DNA of 64,000 nucleotides. Origin: Rhizobium sp. Root708. Its GTDB lineage: Bacteria > Pseudomonadota > Alphaproteobacteria > Rhizobiales > Rhizobiaceae. Made by a program: the position numbers and the translations under genes. This document shows positions 53,925-63,100 of this stretch, one piece after another. Positions within the stretch are counted from its first letter, which is position 1. Each line of letters opens with the position of its first letter. The stretch covers positions 1 to 64,000 of the forward strand of contig NZ_LMHV01000041.1 of the NCBI RefSeq assembly GCF_001429725.1. The letters are read 5' to 3'. The notes under the pieces were generated by a model that saw only the letters and a list, made by a program, of their open reading frames with translations, searched no databases and was not told where the DNA came from.

Positions 53925-55058
53925 GTGCCTAGCTTGGATTCACCTATCACAATCATCCGTCCTCATGTCATCGAGTTCGGCGTCGGCACTGCGGAGCGCC
54001 TTGGCAAGTGGGCGAGCGACAAGGCGTATGGCCGGATCCTCGTGATTTCCGACGCCTTCAACGCGACGCGCGTCGACACACTTGCCCTCAAGGGGGACGT
54101 GACGGTCTTTGCGGACGTAACACCTGAGCCTGACATCACCAATCTCGACAAGGTGCTGGCGGCAGCGAATGCCGCCGATGCCCAGCTCGTCGTCGGTTTC
54201 GGCGGCGGCAGCGCGATGGACCTTGCGAAGCTCGCTGCCGTGCTCGCCGGCTCATCGCAGACGCTGCATGAGGTCGTCGGCCCGAACAAGGTTCAGGGGC
54301 CGCGCCGCGTTGCCCTAGCGCAGGTGCCGACCACCTCGGGCACGGGAAGCGAGGCAGGTATCCGGGCTCTCGTTACCGACCCGAAGACGATGGCGAAACT
54401 TGCCGTCGAAAGCATGCACATGCTGGCCGATATCGCGGTCGTCGATCCGGCGCTGACCTTCAGCGTGCCCGCGCGCACGACCGCTGCGACCGGCGTCGAT
54501 GCGATGGCGCATTGCGTCGAGGCTTTCACCAACCGGAAGTCTCACCCGATGATCGATCTCTACGCGATCGAGGGTACGCGGCTCGTCGGAAAGTATCTTG
54601 CCCGCGCCGTCAAGGACGGATCGGACGCGGAGGCCCGTGCCGGTCTTTCGCTGGCCTCCCTCTATGGCGGTTTCTGTCTCGGTCCGGTCAACACGGCTGG
54701 CGGCCACGCGCTTGCCTATCCGCTCGGTACGCGCTGGCATGTGGCGCACGGCGCCGCGAATGCCCTGATCTTCCCACACGTGCTCGCTTTCAACACGCCC
54801 GCGGCGCCGGAGAAGACCCGTGCCGTTATGGATGCGCTCGGCCGCCGAACCTCCGAGGAGATCGGGTCCGTCTTCGATGCTGCCTATTCCTTCTGCGCGG
54901 AACTCGGCATCGAGATGAAGCTCTCCGGGCTAGGCGTGTCAGCAAGCGATCTCGACGCCATGGCCGACGATGCCTTTGCCATTCGTCGCCTGCTCGACAA
55001 TAATCCGCGCGACCTGTCGCGCGCCGATATTCGCTCGATCTACGAAGCAGCCTTCTGA
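53925..55058 (+). CDS. Iron-type alcohol dehydrogenase (ADH-3 family)
   Basis: A 377-residue NAD(P)-dependent, metal-dependent dehydrogenase. The start is GTG 53925, seven bases after GGAGGAG; the frame is open upstream but lacks family sequence. Motifs are FGGGSAMDLAKLAAVL, VPTTSGTGSEAG, and the metal ligands D/H/H/H region DAMAHCVEAF ... GGHALAYPLG ... HVAHGAANALIFPHV. It may reduce an aldehyde or oxidise a hydroxyl of the acid sugar. It starts a five-gene run 30-80 bases apart. Confidence 0.88.
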   Translation: MPSLDSPITIIRPHVIEFGVGTAERLGKWASDKAYGRILVISDAFNATRVDTLALKGDVTVFADVTPEPDITNLDKVLAAANAADAQLVVGFGGGSAMDLAKLAAVLAGSSQTLHEVVGPNKVQGPRRVALAQVPTTSGTGSEAGIRALVTDPKTMAKLAVESMHMLADIAVVDPALTFSVPARTTAATGVDAMAHCVEAFTNRKSHPMIDLYAIEGTRLVGKYLARAVKDGSDAEARAGLSLASLYGGFCLGPVNTAGGHALAYPLGTRWHVAHGAANALIFPHVLAFNTPAAPEKTRAVMDALGRRTSEEIGSVFDAAYSFCAELGIEMKLSGLGVSASDLDAMADDAFAIRRLLDNNPRDLSRADIRSIYEAAF

Positions 55059-55091
55059 GGCCTGCGTTTCATCTAAAGAGGACCGTGAGTG

Positions 55092-56078
55092 ATGGACAGG
55101 AATGCGAAAGTCGCCGTGACGCTCGGTGATCCGGCGGGCGTCGGCCCGGAGGTGATCGTCAAGGCACTGGCGGCGATGCCGGAGCACGAACGGCGCGATT
55201 TCGTCATCGTCGGCAATACCGAAGCGCTTGAGCGGGCGAACCGCGCCGCAGCGACCGGGCTCTCCTTTGCCTTGGCGAGCTCGGCGGGCGCCGACAAGAT
55301 CGCGGTCGACGAGGTGGAACTCGGCGCTCCACTGCCCGAGATCGGCAAGGTCAGCCCTGTCGCGGGCGACGCCTCCGTGCGCTACATCAGCCGCGCCGTC
55401 GATCTTGCCATGTCGGGAGAAGCCGATGTCATCGTCACGGCGCCGATCAACAAGGAAGCGATGAACCTCGCGGGTCATCACTATGACGGCCACACGGGCC
55501 TTCTGGCGCACCTGACCGGCTCGAAGAGTTCGTTCATGCTGCTCGCCTCCGAACGCCTGAACACCATCCACGTCTCCACCCATATCTCGCTGAAGGGCGC
55601 AATTGAGCGCGCGAAGACCGAGCGCGTACTGGCGACGATCGAAGCGGGGCACAATCACTTCATGCGACTGGGCAAGAGGGCGCGCATCGCGGTTGCAGGG
55701 CTCAACCCCCATTGCGGCGAGAACGGTCTGTTTGGCACCGAGGATACCGAATTCCTGGCGCCGGCAGTCGAACTGGCGCAGGCAAAAGGCATCGACGTCG
55801 TCGGCCCGATTTCCGCCGACACGGTCTTCGCCCGCGCTTACAATGGCGCGTTCGATCTGGTGATTGCCCAGTATCATGATCAGGGCCACATCCCGATCAA
55901 GCTCATCGCCTTCGATACAGCGGTCAACGTTTCGCTCGGACTGCCGATCGATCGCGTGTCCGTGGATCACGGCACGGCCTTCGATATTGCCGGCACAGGA
56001 AAGGCAAACCACGTCAACATGCTCTCCGCCATCGCCTACGCCCGGCTGATGGCACGGTCTCCCCGCCAGGCGGCCTGA
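55092..56078 (+). CDS. PdxA-family 4-phospho-acid dehydrogenase (PdxA2-like)
   Basis: A 328-residue NAD-dependent, metal-dependent oxidative decarboxylase of the PdxA family. Start ATG 55092 behind GAGGACC. Motifs are LGDPAGVGPEVI at the N-terminus, TAPINKEAMNLAGHHYDGHTGLLA, HVSTHISLKGAIE, GLNPHCGENGLFG and YHDQGHIPIK. PdxA2 enzymes act on D-threonate- or D-erythronate-4-phosphate to give DHAP, CO2 and NADH. A DUF1537 kinase gene in the divergent operon makes such a role more likely than vitamin B6 synthesis. Confidence 0.88.
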   Translation: MDRNAKVAVTLGDPAGVGPEVIVKALAAMPEHERRDFVIVGNTEALERANRAAATGLSFALASSAGADKIAVDEVELGAPLPEIGKVSPVAGDASVRYISRAVDLAMSGEADVIVTAPINKEAMNLAGHHYDGHTGLLAHLTGSKSSFMLLASERLNTIHVSTHISLKGAIERAKTERVLATIEAGHNHFMRLGKRARIAVAGLNPHCGENGLFGTEDTEFLAPAVELAQAKGIDVVGPISADTVFARAYNGAFDLVIAQYHDQGHIPIKLIAFDTAVNVSLGLPIDRVSVDHGTAFDIAGTGKANHVNMLSAIAYARLMARSPRQAA

Positions 56079-56155
56079 CCACCGAAAAGCTTTCGACCTC
56101 ATCGACGGCGCGATAGCGCGCCGCCTGCCGCTTTGCTCGTTGGAGGAGATGAGCG

Positions 56156-57121
56156 ATGGAAAGAACTGTTGTCATTCTGGGCGGAGAGCTGGCGCCAGAA
56201 GGCCGCGCCGTCCTTGAGGACGCCGGCGTGAATGTCGTCGCCACACCTCCCTATATCGACAGGCAAGCGGTCATCGAGGTTATGAACCTCCATCGTCCAG
56301 ACGCGGTTATCGTGCGCTTGCTCACCGATTTGCTTGGACCCGAGGAAATGCGTGCCGGCGGCCGGCTCCGCCACATCGCCAAGCACGGTGTCGGGACCAA
56401 CGATATCGATGTGAAGGCGGCAACGGCGCTAGGCATTCCGGTGTCTATGACAACAGGCAGCAACGGCCACTCCGTCGCCGAGCATGCGCTGGCGCTGATC
56501 ATGGCCTTGGTCAAGGATCTGCCGCGCCAGGACGCATTGATCCGCGACGGCATCTGGGACAAGAACCAGTACAAGGGCCGCGAACTGCGCGGCCAGCGGC
56601 TCGGCCTCGTCGGTTTCGGCTTCATCGGCCAGACGCTCGCCAAGATGGCCGGCGCCATCGGCATGGTCGTCTCTGCCTTCGATACCCATACCCCCGACAG
56701 TGCTTTCAGCGACGACATCAGGCGCGAAACCGATCTCGACGCGCTGCTTGCGAATTCCGACATCGTCAGCCTTCACTGTCCGTTGACACCTGAGACGCAG
56801 AACCTGATCGACGCACGCCGTATCGGCTTGATGAAACAGGGAGCATTCCTCATCAACACGGCGCGCGGCGAAGTCGTCGATGAGAAGGCGTTGATCGCCG
56901 CTCTCGAAGAAGGCCATCTCGCGGGAGCCGGCCTCGATAGCTTCGCGGTCGAGCCTCCCGGCATCGAAAATCGGCTCTTCCAATTGCCGAACACCCTGGT
57001 GACGCCACACGTGGCCGGCGTCACGCTCGACGCGAAGCGCGCGGTTTCGGTCATGGCCGCCGAGAACGTGCTCGCCGTGTTCGGCGGCGAAACGCTTCAC
57101 CCGCGCTTTCTGGCACGCTGA
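56156..57121 (+). CDS. D-isomer-specific 2-hydroxyacid dehydrogenase
   Basis: A 321-residue NAD-dependent dehydrogenase of the SerA/GhrB type. The Rossmann motif is LGLVGFGFIGQTLAKMAG. The catalytic triad is visible as R in NTARGEVVDEKAL, E in GLDSFAVEPPGIE and H in TPHVAGVTLDA. A first-strand HCPLTPET is present. It probably interconverts a 2-keto and 2-hydroxy form of the acid sugar. It lies 77 bases after the PdxA-like gene. Confidence 0.88.
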   Translation: MERTVVILGGELAPEGRAVLEDAGVNVVATPPYIDRQAVIEVMNLHRPDAVIVRLLTDLLGPEEMRAGGRLRHIAKHGVGTNDIDVKAATALGIPVSMTTGSNGHSVAEHALALIMALVKDLPRQDALIRDGIWDKNQYKGRELRGQRLGLVGFGFIGQTLAKMAGAIGMVVSAFDTHTPDSAFSDDIRRETDLDALLANSDIVSLHCPLTPETQNLIDARRIGLMKQGAFLINTARGEVVDEKALIAALEEGHLAGAGLDSFAVEPPGIENRLFQLPNTLVTPHVAGVTLDAKRAVSVMAAENVLAVFGGETLHPRFLAR

Positions 57122-57156
57122 CCCCGGCCGACCGCCGGCAATGAATGGAGAAGATC

Positions 57157-58215
57157 ATGGGCGCGACATCAGACCGCCGCTTTGCGCCGGATACGCTGCG
57201 CGAATTTGCCAAGGCGCTGTTCGTGGCAGCCGCGCTCGAGGAGGAAAAGGCGGCCGCCGTGGCTCATTATCTCGTCGAAGCCGACCTTATGGGGCACACG
57301 ACGCACGGGCTGGCATTGGCCGGCTGGTACCTTCAGGGCATTGCCGATGGCGTGATGACACGCGAAGGCATGCCGGACGTGGTGTCCGATCGCGGCCCGG
57401 CGATCGCCTGGAACGGGCGTCGCCTTCCCGGCGCATGGCTGACCTCGGAGGCCGTGAAGCTTGCCTGTGAGCGCGCGGCGACCTACGGCACGGCGACGAT
57501 CGCGATCGCCGACAGCCACCATATCGGCTGCCTCGCAGCCTATCTCTCCATCGCCACCGATCGTGGCTATATGGTCAGCATCGCAAGCTCGAGCCCGTCG
57601 GGGGCGCAGGTGGCGCCGTTTGGCGGACGCAAGGGTGTTTATACGCCAAACCCGGTCGCTCACGGAATCCCGACGCCCGGCGATCCGATCCTGATCGATA
57701 TCAGCGCCTCGATCACGACCGTCAACATGGCGCAGCGCCTGGTTCGCGAAGGCCGACAATACGAACACGAATGGCTGATGGACGAGAACGGCGAGCCCAG
57801 TCGCGATCCGCGAGTCATCGAACGCGGCGGCACGCTAATGCCGGTCGGCGGGCTTGATCATGGCCAGAAGGGTTATGGCATGGCGCTGCATGTCGAGGCC
57901 TTCACGCAAGGACTTGCAGGTCTTGGCCGCGTTGATGAGCTAAAGGGAACGAACGCTGCGGTCACCGTGCAGGTCTTCGATCCTGAAGCCTTTGGCGGAC
58001 GGGATGCCTTTCTGCGGCAGACAGGATGGCTGGCCGAGACCTGCCGCAGCAATCCCCCTCGCCCTGGCGTGTCTCATGTGCGCTTGCCCGGCGAGAACGG
58101 CCTGAAGCGCAAGCGCGAAGCTGCGATCGATGGCGTCCGGCTTGTTGCCGGAATTCTCGATCAGCTGGTTCCTCATGCCTCCCGGCTAGGCGTGGAAATG
58201 CCGAAACCCTTGTAA
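57157..58215 (+). CDS. Ldh/DlgD-family malate/L-lactate-type dehydrogenase
   Basis: A 352-residue NAD(P)-dependent oxidoreductase of the malate/lactate (YlbC/DlgD) fold, distinct from the Rossmann LDH. The start is ATG 57157, four bases after GGAGAAG; a GAGAAG-containing ATG 57145 is an alternative. Motifs are EADLMGHTTHGLAL, IADSHHIGCLAAYLSIA, GVYTPNPVAHGIPT, LIDISAS and GYGMALHVEAF. Members reduce keto acids such as 2,3-diketogulonate or oxidise ureidoglycolate, lactate or sulpholactate. Here it may act on a keto/hydroxy acid of the pathway. Confidence 0.87.
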   Translation: MGATSDRRFAPDTLREFAKALFVAAALEEEKAAAVAHYLVEADLMGHTTHGLALAGWYLQGIADGVMTREGMPDVVSDRGPAIAWNGRRLPGAWLTSEAVKLACERAATYGTATIAIADSHHIGCLAAYLSIATDRGYMVSIASSSPSGAQVAPFGGRKGVYTPNPVAHGIPTPGDPILIDISASITTVNMAQRLVREGRQYEHEWLMDENGEPSRDPRVIERGGTLMPVGGLDHGQKGYGMALHVEAFTQGLAGLGRVDELKGTNAAVTVQVFDPEAFGGRDAFLRQTGWLAETCRSNPPRPGVSHVRLPGENGLKRKREAAIDGVRLVAGILDQLVPHASRLGVEMPKPL

Positions 58216-58303
58216 GTGGCTGGATATCCACGCGCCGAACGCCTATGCGATAGGATCACGCTGCCTTGTCGGCAGCGCACAACCTGTCGTGCAAGGCGGA
58301 ACC

Positions 58304-59214
58304 ATGAAGGCAATCGCAGGCACCACCTCGAGCAGGCGAAGTCCCATAACCGTCGCGTCGTGATCGAGGCGATCCGGACGAATGGGCCTCTGTCGCGTGC
58401 CGCGCTTGCAAGGATGACGGCACTCAGCATCCAGACGGTATCGAACATCGTCGAAGAACTGGTGAGTTCCAAGCTTCTGAAGCCTGAAGCCGCGCAGAAG
58501 ATAGCTCGTGGCCAACCGATCACCCCGTATTCGATCAATCCCGATGGAGCCTACTCGATTGGCCTGGAGCTTGGGAAAGATCACGCCGTTGGCGTCCTGA
58601 CAGATCTCTCGGGACGCGTTCGAGACAGAATTGAAAGGCCGGTGGATCGGCCAACCCCGGAGCAGGCGATGCCGATCCTCGCTGATATCGTCGAAGCCCT
58701 GCAAACGAAGGTCCGCTTCGATCGGAGTCGTCTGCTGGGCGTCGGCATTGCGATGCCTGGGCGCTACGCCGCCGAGGGCACTACCTCACTCAGCCCGGCG
58801 ACCCTGCCGGGGTGGCAGGATTTTCCCGTCGCTTCAGAGCTTGCGCGGCTGATCAGGGTTCCGGTGCGTGTCGAAAACGATGCCACCGCAGCCGCAATCG
58901 GCGAGAGACTTCATGGTGTTGCGCGCGGTCTGCAAAGCTTCGTCTATCTTTTCCTCGGCAGAGGGATCGGGGCCGGCATGTTCCTGGATGGCCACCTCTA
59001 TCGGAGGAGCCATCAGAATGCCGGTGAGATCGGGCATATCGTTGTGGTGCCGAACGGCCGCCCATGCCCATGCGGCAAGCGCGGATGCCTTGATCGCTAT
59101 GTCTCTCTCGGCTCCGCCTACGAGCATCTCGGCATTGAGGTTTCCCGCAAGCAGCCGGCAGAAGAGGTCGAGGCGCTGTGCCTTCCCCTCAGGTCGCATT
59201 TTTCAATTTCTTAA
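58304..59214 (+). pseudogene. ROK-family transcriptional regulator, frameshifted and 3'-truncated
   Basis: The gene encoded a ROK repressor. ATG 58304 follows AAGGCGGAACC and gives MKAIAGTT in frame 2. The family sequence then continues in frame 1 (LEQAKSHNRRVVIEAIR) from 58327. One base lost near 58325 explains this, restoring an expected GTNLEQAK. The HTH (NGPLSRAALARMTALSIQTVSNIVEEL) and the sugar-kinase-like domain (GIAMPGRYA, ENDATAAAIGERL, GRGIGAGMFLDG, GEIGHIVV, CPCGKRGCLDRY) are intact. The frame ends at 59214, about 70 residues short of the usual C-terminus. If frame 1 is used from an upstream GTG it could still be made. It is the last gene of the plus operon. Confidence 0.75.
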
Positions 59215-59241
59215 GCAGGAAAATATCGCCGCAACTCATCT

Positions 59242-59258
59242 ACTCAATCAAATTGAGT
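59242..59258. promoter_or_regulatory. Operator-like palindrome between the ROK remnant and cbpA
   Basis: A perfect palindrome ACTCAAT-CAA-ATTGAGT in an AT-rich patch 27 bases after the ROK stop and 165 bases before cbpA. It could be a ROK or heat-shock-linked site; no matching sequence was seen elsewhere. Confidence 0.35.
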
Positions 59259-59387
59259 TAATCAAACGAAGCTTTGCGGAAGGGACTTGATCACAGGCAC
59301 CTCAAGCGTCTCCGGGCCAGAAGAGTGACGCAGCAGTCAGCGCCCCTCGCCGCAGCAAAAAGCCGAACCTATATTAGGCGCTAAAAG

Positions 59388-59406
59388 GCCGACGATTTCC
59401 GTCGGC
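59388..59406 (+). promoter_or_regulatory. Hairpin in the cbpA leader
   Basis: A perfect 7-base stem GCCGACG / CGTCGGC with a 5-base loop ends three bases before the GGAGAC ribosome site. It could limit initiation at low temperature; this is an inference only. Confidence 0.35.
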
Positions 59407-59422
59407 GACATCGGAGACATGA

Positions 59423-60337
59423 ATGAGCCGCGATCCATACGAGCTTCTCGGCGTGAAAAAAGGCGCCACCCAGAAAGACATTCAGACTGCATTTCGAAAG
59501 CTTGCCAAGAAACTCCACCCCGACCTGAACCCGGGCGACAAGACAGCCGAAGAGAAGTTCAAGGAAGTCTCGACAGCCTATGAGATCCTTGGCGACGAGG
59601 ACAAACGCGCGCGATTTGATCGCGGCGAGATCGACATGACGGGCGCCGAACAGGCGCCGCGAAACTATTACCGGGAATACGCGTCCGCAGCCGGCGCCGA
59701 AAACCCGTATCACAATGGGTCCGGCTTTGCCGACTTCGGCGACAGTGACGACATTTTTTCGAGCTTCTTTTCCGGACGGTCGCGTGGCCCGCAGTTCCGC
59801 GCGCAGGGGCACGACCGCCAATACTCCATGGAAGTGGATTTCCTCGACGCCCTCAGCGGGACAAAGACGCAGATCCGCTTGCCGGAGGGACCGGCGCTTG
59901 ATCTTCAAATCCGGGCAGGGACGCGCGATGGTCAAACTCTGCGCCTGAAGGGAAAGGGCGACCCGGGCATGAACGGCGGTCCGCCGGGAGACGCTCTCGT
60001 CGAGATCAAGGTTCGCCCGCACCGGTTTTACATCAGGGACGGCGACGACATTCGCTTCGACCTGCCGGTCTCGCTTTCGGAAGCGGTCCTCGGGGGCAAG
60101 ATACGCGTGCCGACGCCATCAGGCGCGGTGAATGTCACGCTGCCGGCGAATTCCAGCAGCGGCAAGGTATTGCGCCTGAAGGGCAAGGGTGCGCCCAAGC
60201 GCGGCGGCGGGGCCGGAGATGCCTACGTCACCGTCAGGATCGTGCTGCCTGAAACGCTCGACCCGAAGCTCGCCGAATTCATCAGCAGCTGGGCCGAGAC
60301 CAATCCTCAGGATCCGCGAAAAGCGATGGGAGAATAA
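59423..60337 (+). CDS. cbpA: DnaJ-family co-chaperone CbpA
   Basis: A 304-residue type-II J-protein. The N-terminal J domain is DPYELLGVKKGATQKDIQTAFRKLAKKLHPDLNPGD with the HPD tripeptide, then a Gly/Phe region (GFADFGDSDDIFSSFF), and two C-terminal peptide-binding domains (PLEGPALDLQIRAG-like, GKGDPGMNGGPPGDALVEI; VTLPANSSSGKVLRLKGKG). There is no zinc-finger domain, which marks CbpA rather than DnaJ. It stimulates DnaK. It is three bases from cbpM, as one operon. Confidence 0.9.
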   Translation: MSRDPYELLGVKKGATQKDIQTAFRKLAKKLHPDLNPGDKTAEEKFKEVSTAYEILGDEDKRARFDRGEIDMTGAEQAPRNYYREYASAAGAENPYHNGSGFADFGDSDDIFSSFFSGRSRGPQFRAQGHDRQYSMEVDFLDALSGTKTQIRLPEGPALDLQIRAGTRDGQTLRLKGKGDPGMNGGPPGDALVEIKVRPHRFYIRDGDDIRFDLPVSLSEAVLGGKIRVPTPSGAVNVTLPANSSSGKVLRLKGKGAPKRGGGAGDAYVTVRIVLPETLDPKLAEFISSWAETNPQDPRKAMGE

Positions 60338-60339
60338 GG

Positions 60340-60672
60340 ATGGACGATCTCGAATTTCGCCGGATCGTGCAGGTCGATGTCACGGTGCTGGAAATCTGGC
60401 TCGATCAGGGTTGGCTCCTCCCCCAGGCCGACGATGGGCGACGGCACTATGGGCCAGGCGACGTCGCGCGTGCACAGTTGATCCTCGACCTCACCCAGCG
60501 CATGGGGGTTAATGACGAGGGCGTCGACCTGATCATCGACCTCGTCGATCAGATTCACGGTCTTCGCGGCACGATGCATGAGATGCTCGACGCGATGGAG
60601 CGGCAGGACGACGACATCAGGCATCGCATACGCGACAGGCTCGACCACATCCGCCGCCTGCGAGGACTTTAA
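60340..60672 (+). CDS. cbpM: CbpA modulator CbpM
   Basis: A 110-residue all-helical protein of the CbpM/MerR-like HTH family. It begins MDDLEFRRIVQVDVTVLEIWLDQGWLLPQ, then RRHYGPGDVARAQLILDLTQRMGVNDEGVDLIIDLVDQIHGLR. CbpM binds the J domain of CbpA and limits its activity. The gene starts two bases after the cbpA stop. Confidence 0.87.
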   Translation: MDDLEFRRIVQVDVTVLEIWLDQGWLLPQADDGRRHYGPGDVARAQLILDLTQRMGVNDEGVDLIIDLVDQIHGLRGTMHEMLDAMERQDDDIRHRIRDRLDHIRRLRGL

Positions 60673-60705
60673 GCACCGTCGTCTCCGACCATGCGGAGAC
60701 TGAGC

Positions 60706-61560
60706 TTACGATGCAATCATGTCGAGCCCGATGTCGAGCGTCGGGGCGCTGTGCGTCGTCCAACCGACCGAAATGAGGTCGACGCCGGTGGCCGCGATCT
60801 CGGCGACGGTCGCAAGGGTTACACGGCCCGAGGCTTCGCTGATCGCACGTCCGTCGATCATCGCAACGGCCTCATGCAGCTGCGCGTATGTCATGTTGTC
60901 CAGCAACACCGCGTCGACGCCTTCTTCCATGGCCTGCCGCAGCTGGTCCAGCGTGTCGACCTCAACCTCGATCTTGACCATGTGACCAACACCCGCCTTC
61001 GCGCGACGGATCGCCTCGACGATACCACCGGCAATGGCGACATGATTGTCCTTGATCAGCACCGCATCGTGGAGCGCGAAGCGATGGTTGACGCCGCCGC
61101 CTGCGCGCACGGCGTATTTCTCCAGGGCTCGCAGACCCGGCGTCGTCTTGCGCGTGCAGGCGATCGACGCGTTGCTGCCATCGATGGCCTCGACGAGCGA
61201 GGCAGTCACCGTCGCTATGCCGGACAGATGTCCGAGGAAATTCAATGCCGTTCGCTCCGCGGTCAGAACGCCGCGTGCAAGCCCGCTCACCGTTGCGATG
61301 ACATCGCCCGGCCGCACGCGGTGGCCATCCCTGATGTGACGCTCGAACTTGATACACGGATCGATCAAACTGAAAGCAAGCTCGGCCGCATCAAGGCCAG
61401 CGATCGTGCCGGCTTGCCGGCTTACGATTGACAGAGTGGTTTGATGATCATCGGGTATGACGGACGCGGACGTCAGATCTCCGGCGAGGCCAAGGTCCTC
61501 CAGCAGGGCCGTACGGACGATCGGCTCGATGGTGACACGGGAAGGCGAAGCAAGCGTCAT
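60706..61560 (-). CDS. nadC: Nicotinate-nucleotide pyrophosphorylase NadC (carboxylating)
   Basis: A 284-residue cytoplasmic enzyme making nicotinate mononucleotide from quinolinate and PRPP. It starts at ATG 61560 behind AAGGAG. Motifs are LLEDLGLAGDLTS, TAERTALNFLGHLSGIAT, CTRKTTPGLRALEKYAVRAGGGVNHRFAL, ALHDAVLIKDNH and DAVLLDNM. It follows the nadB stop by one base, as last gene of nadA-nadB-nadC. Confidence 0.93.
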   Translation of the reverse strand: MTLASPSRVTIEPIVRTALLEDLGLAGDLTSASVIPDDHQTTLSIVSRQAGTIAGLDAAELAFSLIDPCIKFERHIRDGHRVRPGDVIATVSGLARGVLTAERTALNFLGHLSGIATVTASLVEAIDGSNASIACTRKTTPGLRALEKYAVRAGGGVNHRFALHDAVLIKDNHVAIAGGIVEAIRRAKAGVGHMVKIEVEVDTLDQLRQAMEEGVDAVLLDNMTYAQLHEAVAMIDGRAISEASGRVTLATVAEIAATGVDLISVGWTTHSAPTLDIGLDMIAS

Positions 61561-61561
61561 C

Positions 61562-63100
61562 TCAAGCACTCCTTGCAAAGTTGTCGACGAGGCCATCTGC
61601 GTGGGCAAGACCTTCTTCCAGCGTGAGGAAGCTGCGGTCGGCTCTCGCCCGTTTCTCCGGAAAATCGCTGCGCGCATGCGCGCCACGGGACTCTTCCCGC
61701 AAGATGGCCGCCACCCCGATCAGCAGCGCGGTCAAGGCCGGATCGCGGCTCGCGCCGGCTGATCGCGCAAGCGGCAGGAGAGACGCAATCGCGCTCTGGA
61801 GCCCGCAGCGCTCGCGGATCACGCCGAGCTGGCGAGAGACGATGGCCCGCACCGCGCTCGCGTCGGCAGCGCAGGTGCCAGTCGCTAGGCCGCCTAACGA
61901 GACGTTCCGCGATAACGTTCCGGAAATGTCGTCGGCAGCACGCAGCCCCATGACCGCAGCCTCCAGCAGGGAATTGCTGGCAAGCCGGTTGGCGCCATGC
62001 AAGCCGGTTGCGGCCGCCTCGCCTATGACCCAAAGGCCTTCCACAGAGCTGCGGCCGCGAATGTCCGCCGCCACTCCGCCCATGTGATAGTGAGCAGCCG
62101 GACGAACGGGGATGGGGTCGTGGGCAGAGTCGATCCCCGCTTCATGGCATAGTCGATGGATCGTCGGAAATCTCGCCGCGAAGCCAGCACCAAGCGCCGA
62201 GCGGGCGTCGAGAAACACGCGACGCCCCTGTGCGAGTTGCGCAGCTATGGCGCGCGAAACGACGTCGCGGGGGGCAAGCTCCTCACCTTCGACGCCGACC
62301 ATGAAGCGGTCGCCGAGGTCGTTGATCAAGATCGCGCCTTCCCCTCGTACCGCCTCGCTGACCAAAGGCAGAGGCCGCCGAGAGCAAGCTAGTGCCGTTG
62401 GATGGAATTGAACGAATTCCAGATCCGCCAGGATGGCGCCGGCGCGGGCGGCGAGCACTATCGCTTGGCCGATATTCCCAAGAGGATTGGTTGTCGCTTC
62501 ATAGAGCCCACCCGCCCCACCCGTCGCCAGCACAATCCGGGAGCTTGGAATGACGGCTTCGCCTGTCGGACCGAGTATCTGGAGCCCCGAAACCGAGCCG
62601 TCGGCAGTCAGAACGGCGGTCGCCTCGACCCCTTCGAGCAGCGAGATCGACGATTGCGCGGCAACGGCGCATATCAGAGCGTGCGTAATGGCGGCACCCG
62701 TGCCGTCTCCCCCGGCATGAACGATGCGGCGACGCTGATGCGCCGCTTCCAGGCCAAAGGCAAATTCACCGGTTGCGTCCCGATCGAAGGAAACTCCTGC
62801 CCGCTCCAGCGCAGCAACCGCTTGGTGTGCGTCAGCAAGGATCGACCGCACCGCCGCTTCGTCACAAAGGCCGTCGCCGGCACGAAGCGTGTCCTGAAGA
62901 TGCAGTGAGGGAGTATCGTCAGCGCCAAGTGCGGCGGCAATCCCGCCCTGGGCCAGAGCGCTCGAACTCCCACCTGCGAGTTTGCCGCGGCTGACGATGA
63001 CGACCGGCTGCGGAGCAAGCCGAAGCGCCGCCATCATCCCTGCAAGCCCACCGCCGACGATGACGACGTGATCGCGAAATTCCTCCAGGATGTCGCTCAT
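61562..63100 (-). CDS. nadB: L-aspartate oxidase NadB
   Basis: A 512-residue FAD enzyme that oxidises L-aspartate to iminoaspartate. The start is ATG 63100 (behind AGGATG) and overlaps the nadA stop by four bases. The FAD motif is VVIVGGGLAGMMAALRLA; then GGSSSALAQGGIAAALG, FDRDATGEFAFGLEAAHQRRRIVHAGGDGTG, VLATGGAGGLYEATTNPLG, FVQFHPTAL and SEAVRGEGA. A late HGANRLASNSLLEAAVMGLRAA is also typical. Length is near that of E. coli NadB. Confidence 0.93.
   Translation of the reverse strand: MSDILEEFRDHVVIVGGGLAGMMAALRLAPQPVVIVSRGKLAGGSSSALAQGGIAAALGADDTPSLHLQDTLRAGDGLCDEAAVRSILADAHQAVAALERAGVSFDRDATGEFAFGLEAAHQRRRIVHAGGDGTGAAITHALICAVAAQSSISLLEGVEATAVLTADGSVSGLQILGPTGEAVIPSSRIVLATGGAGGLYEATTNPLGNIGQAIVLAARAGAILADLEFVQFHPTALACSRRPLPLVSEAVRGEGAILINDLGDRFMVGVEGEELAPRDVVSRAIAAQLAQGRRVFLDARSALGAGFAARFPTIHRLCHEAGIDSAHDPIPVRPAAHYHMGGVAADIRGRSSVEGLWVIGEAAATGLHGANRLASNSLLEAAVMGLRAADDISGTLSRNVSLGGLATGTCAADASAVRAIVSRQLGVIRERCGLQSAIASLLPLARSAGASRDPALTALLIGVAAILREESRGAHARSDFPEKRARADRSFLTLEEGLAHADGLVDNFARSA

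Noticed and set aside
55092..56078. PdxA as vitamin B6 biosynthesis enzyme
   Set aside because: The gene is embedded in a catabolic operon with a DUF1537 kinase in the divergent arm and no ksgA or pdxJ neighbour; PdxA2 role preferred.
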